The notes under the pieces were generated by a model. It saw only the letters and a list, made by a program, of their open reading frames with translations. It had not been told where the DNA came from and did not search any database. A stretch of DNA of 64,000 bases from Sipunculus nudus (lineage: Eukaryota > Annelida > Sipuncula > Golfingiida > Sipunculidae), in assembly GCA_026874595.1 (NCBI GenBank), contig CM049306.1, forward strand, positions 12,481,019 to 12,545,018. The letters run 5' to 3'. Below are positions 62,075-64,000 of the stretch, piece by piece. The position numbers were made by a program, and so were the translations under genes. Position 1 is the stretch's first letter, and each line of letters opens with the position of its first letter.

Positions 62075-64000
62075 CTCTTCTTCCGAGGCGCTGGCCCGTT
62101 CTTTTCGTTTAGTTAATTTCTGGAGTTCTTTCTTTGCCAAACGGAGTGCTTCTCTGCACCGCCACTCCGGATTACGGGCCCGTGCTTCGATCGTTCTGAG
62201 GGTTGGTCTATGCATGTTTCCATGCACTGGTGGATCCGAGGCAGCTTGGTTCATGTCTTCGCGGGGATCTTTCAAGCTGACGTCAAATGCCTTGGGACCA
62301 GCCCAGCTGAAGCCAATGACGAAGAAGACCCTTTTATTCAGCATAAGGGGATCTGTCCATTTCAGTGAAGTGGGGATAGATAGTGGATATTTTCCGTTCT
62401 CGTGTTCTATTATCAAAGTTACTTTGTCCCCTTGTCGATTAAGGTTTCCATGGAATCGCTGAAGACGTGATATTGTCGACTGCTGTTTCCAGAACGAAGT
62501 TTGTTCTTGTCGTGCAACAGTGTTTCCATTGTTCAATTCAGATCCACTGGTTAGAGATGCCATGTCGGAGCCATTGGTAAAAAAGAACGCCACTGCATCC
62601 TTCTTCCTAAAAGCGAAATCCTCTCCATCTTTCATTTGCTTTGGGTACATGCGCTTGTATGTCTGTGACCACTGTTTCAAAGCAGTTTCTATACTCTTAA
62701 CTAGTGATGAAGTTGATCTATATTCACGTGGCCAGTTAAGCATTGTGAAGTACATGAAGGGTTCCAGGGTGTCAAACCGAAATTCACCACGTCGATCGTA
62801 TAAAACACTGGCCCAATCCGCCATGTCCTTGTATGCATAGGCACGGTTAAATCGGTGGCTGGAATCACATGACTGGATCGCCAAAGCAACAACCAACAGC
62901 ATCCGGTAATCATCAGCTGTCCCGGACTTGTTTATAATGGTATCAAACAACAGTCTCTCTGCATCAAGTAGTTTTTGATCTCCACCATCTTCCTCTATGA
63001 GCTTTGCAGCATCTCGCACCGAATCCCCCACAAGGGTGTATACCCTGCGTCGTCTAAAATCGCTAATCCCACCGATGCCGGTGTCATCTGGACAATTCTC
63101 CTCAACCTCTCCAAAATAATCTTCCAGACAATTTTTTAGATCAGTCATTTTCATATCCACATGATGTCTTTGCCAGTGGCACTGGTCGTCTTGTGGAACA
63201 TCCCGAAGATGGACAAGCTCGTCAGCAATAAGTCTCATCGTCGTACGCACTTTTGTCCACATCTCTCTGAGCACCACAATGAAGTTTGTGCCATTAACAT
63301 TCTTCCATCCTTCAAGAGCTTTAGGAATATGATCTTTTGTCCCAAGGAACCGCCGAAGCTTTTCTTTTGCTTCATGCTCGTCTCCATTAAGATAGAATGG
63401 TTCTACGTACACCAGACAGTCCAACAGCCTTAAGAATGCCTTGACCTCTCCGAGGTAACCAGTGCAGCTCACTGTCTGAACATTTGGGTCACTTCTGCTA
63501 ACACTCTGTTCACGTCGGAACGTGTTGATTGCTGATTCTCCGAGCTCTAATATTTCAAAAGCACTCTCAGGAGAAAGAGGCTCATCTGCTAAGGTCAGGT
63601 TGGTGTAATACTCAGACAAATGTCCGAAGTATGCCCAAGCAAGTGTATCATATAAGCAAGAGGAGTCAGGAGACTCTGCTACGGCCTTCTTCGCGAATTC
63701 CTGGCCTTTGGTCCAATTCCTCAGATGAATGTGAAGCCTAGCTGCATGTTGACACACGAAAGTACCCCTGGTTAGTTCACATGCTCTTTCAAATACTTCC
63801 TCTGCCCTTTCATTCGTCTCAGTTTCAAGAATGTGTTCTATCAAAGGGCTAAATTTGGAAGCAGGTTTCCCAGTCATACCTCTGTCTCGTTGGCAAAATA
63901 TGTCACTGATGATCTTCATCACTTGGTCTCTAGCGTTGCTGCGTTGTCCGAACACTTGCACTGTGTTTAAGATCTCCAGAGCGACATCACTAATGCTCTC
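62075..64000 (-). CDS. SAMD9/SAMD9L-like protein, penultimate exon (5' end beyond window)
   Basis: The frame is open from the window edge (first codon 64000-63998) for 642 codons, so the N-terminus lies outside and no start codon should be assigned here. Around residues 80-125 there is a TPR-like helical hairpin (CQHAARLHIHLRNW, AKKAVAESPDSSCLYDTLA). This matches the SAMD9-family motif in which an Asn/Asp-Ser-Ser/Tyr-x-x-Asp-Thr-Leu core follows a Pro. Further on, SCTGYLGEVKAFLRLLD and VEPF match the family's Cys-x-x-Leu-Gly-Glu block, and near residues 555-580 RVFFVIGFSWAGPKAFDVSL matches the C-terminal OB-fold-like segment. Vertebrate SAMD9/SAMD9L add SAM, AlbA/Schlafen-like, SIR2-like and P-loop NTPase regions upstream; those would lie beyond 64000. 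They act in the cytosol as antiviral, growth-restricting factors. Function in this organism is inferred. No internal stops or frameshifts are seen, which argues for a live gene. The exon ends in Glu-Glu-Glu at a GAG|GTTAGT donor. Confidence 0.85.

Noticed and set aside
62064-63741. Plus-strand frames opposite the SAMD9-like exon
   Set aside because: Shadows of the minus-strand coding sequence.

Overview
The window is AT-rich, intron- and repeat-dominated metazoan nuclear DNA. There are no prokaryotic operons, Shine-Dalgarno sites or densely packed genes. Long (AT)n arrays, G/C homopolymers, degraded non-LTR retrotransposons, tRNA-derived SINE-like sequences, TIR-bounded DNA elements and a SAMD9/SAMD9L-like gene together suggest an invertebrate. 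A bivalve mollusc is my best guess, because several dispersed families here resemble what I remember from bivalve genomes. That assignment is an inference and I cannot name a species.

Layout. 1-8.0 kb: unassigned AT-rich DNA with one SINE-like sequence near 5.0 kb. 8.0-8.4 kb: a hAT-like MITE, with a second copy inverted at 59.7 kb. 9.86-13.93 kb: a foldback-type element whose long inverted arms are arrays of a 162-bp repeat. 15.47-20.95 kb: a TA-flanked TIR element with ACGT-rich subterminal repeats. It carries a 1.6-kb TA-flanked element, which itself carries a family A repeat, and it ends in two phase-compatible exons with a poly(A) signal. 22.7-25.2 kb: a minus-strand LINE relic. 25.9-35.2 kb: two copies of family B, one of family A and a solo-LTR-like sequence. 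35.2-41 kb: unassigned DNA with microsatellites. 41.0-44.3 kb: a plus-strand LINE relic followed by a SINE. 46.7-50.2 kb: family A, then two tandem arrays (44-bp and 27-bp units), both with higher-order periodicity. 50.2-61 kb: mostly unassigned DNA with short duplications and the second MITE copy.

The one confident host gene is at the right edge. On the minus strand, 642 open codons run off the window end and encode the TPR-like and C-terminal parts of a SAMD9/SAMD9L-like protein. A strong donor (62074) and acceptor (61549) add a last exon of 26 codons and a stop. SAMD9-family proteins in vertebrates are innate-immune, translation-repressing factors; function here is by homology only.

The genes do not form a visible pathway. 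The unusual content is architectural: nested transposons, a large palindromic element, and two satellites that show sharply defined higher-order repeats.
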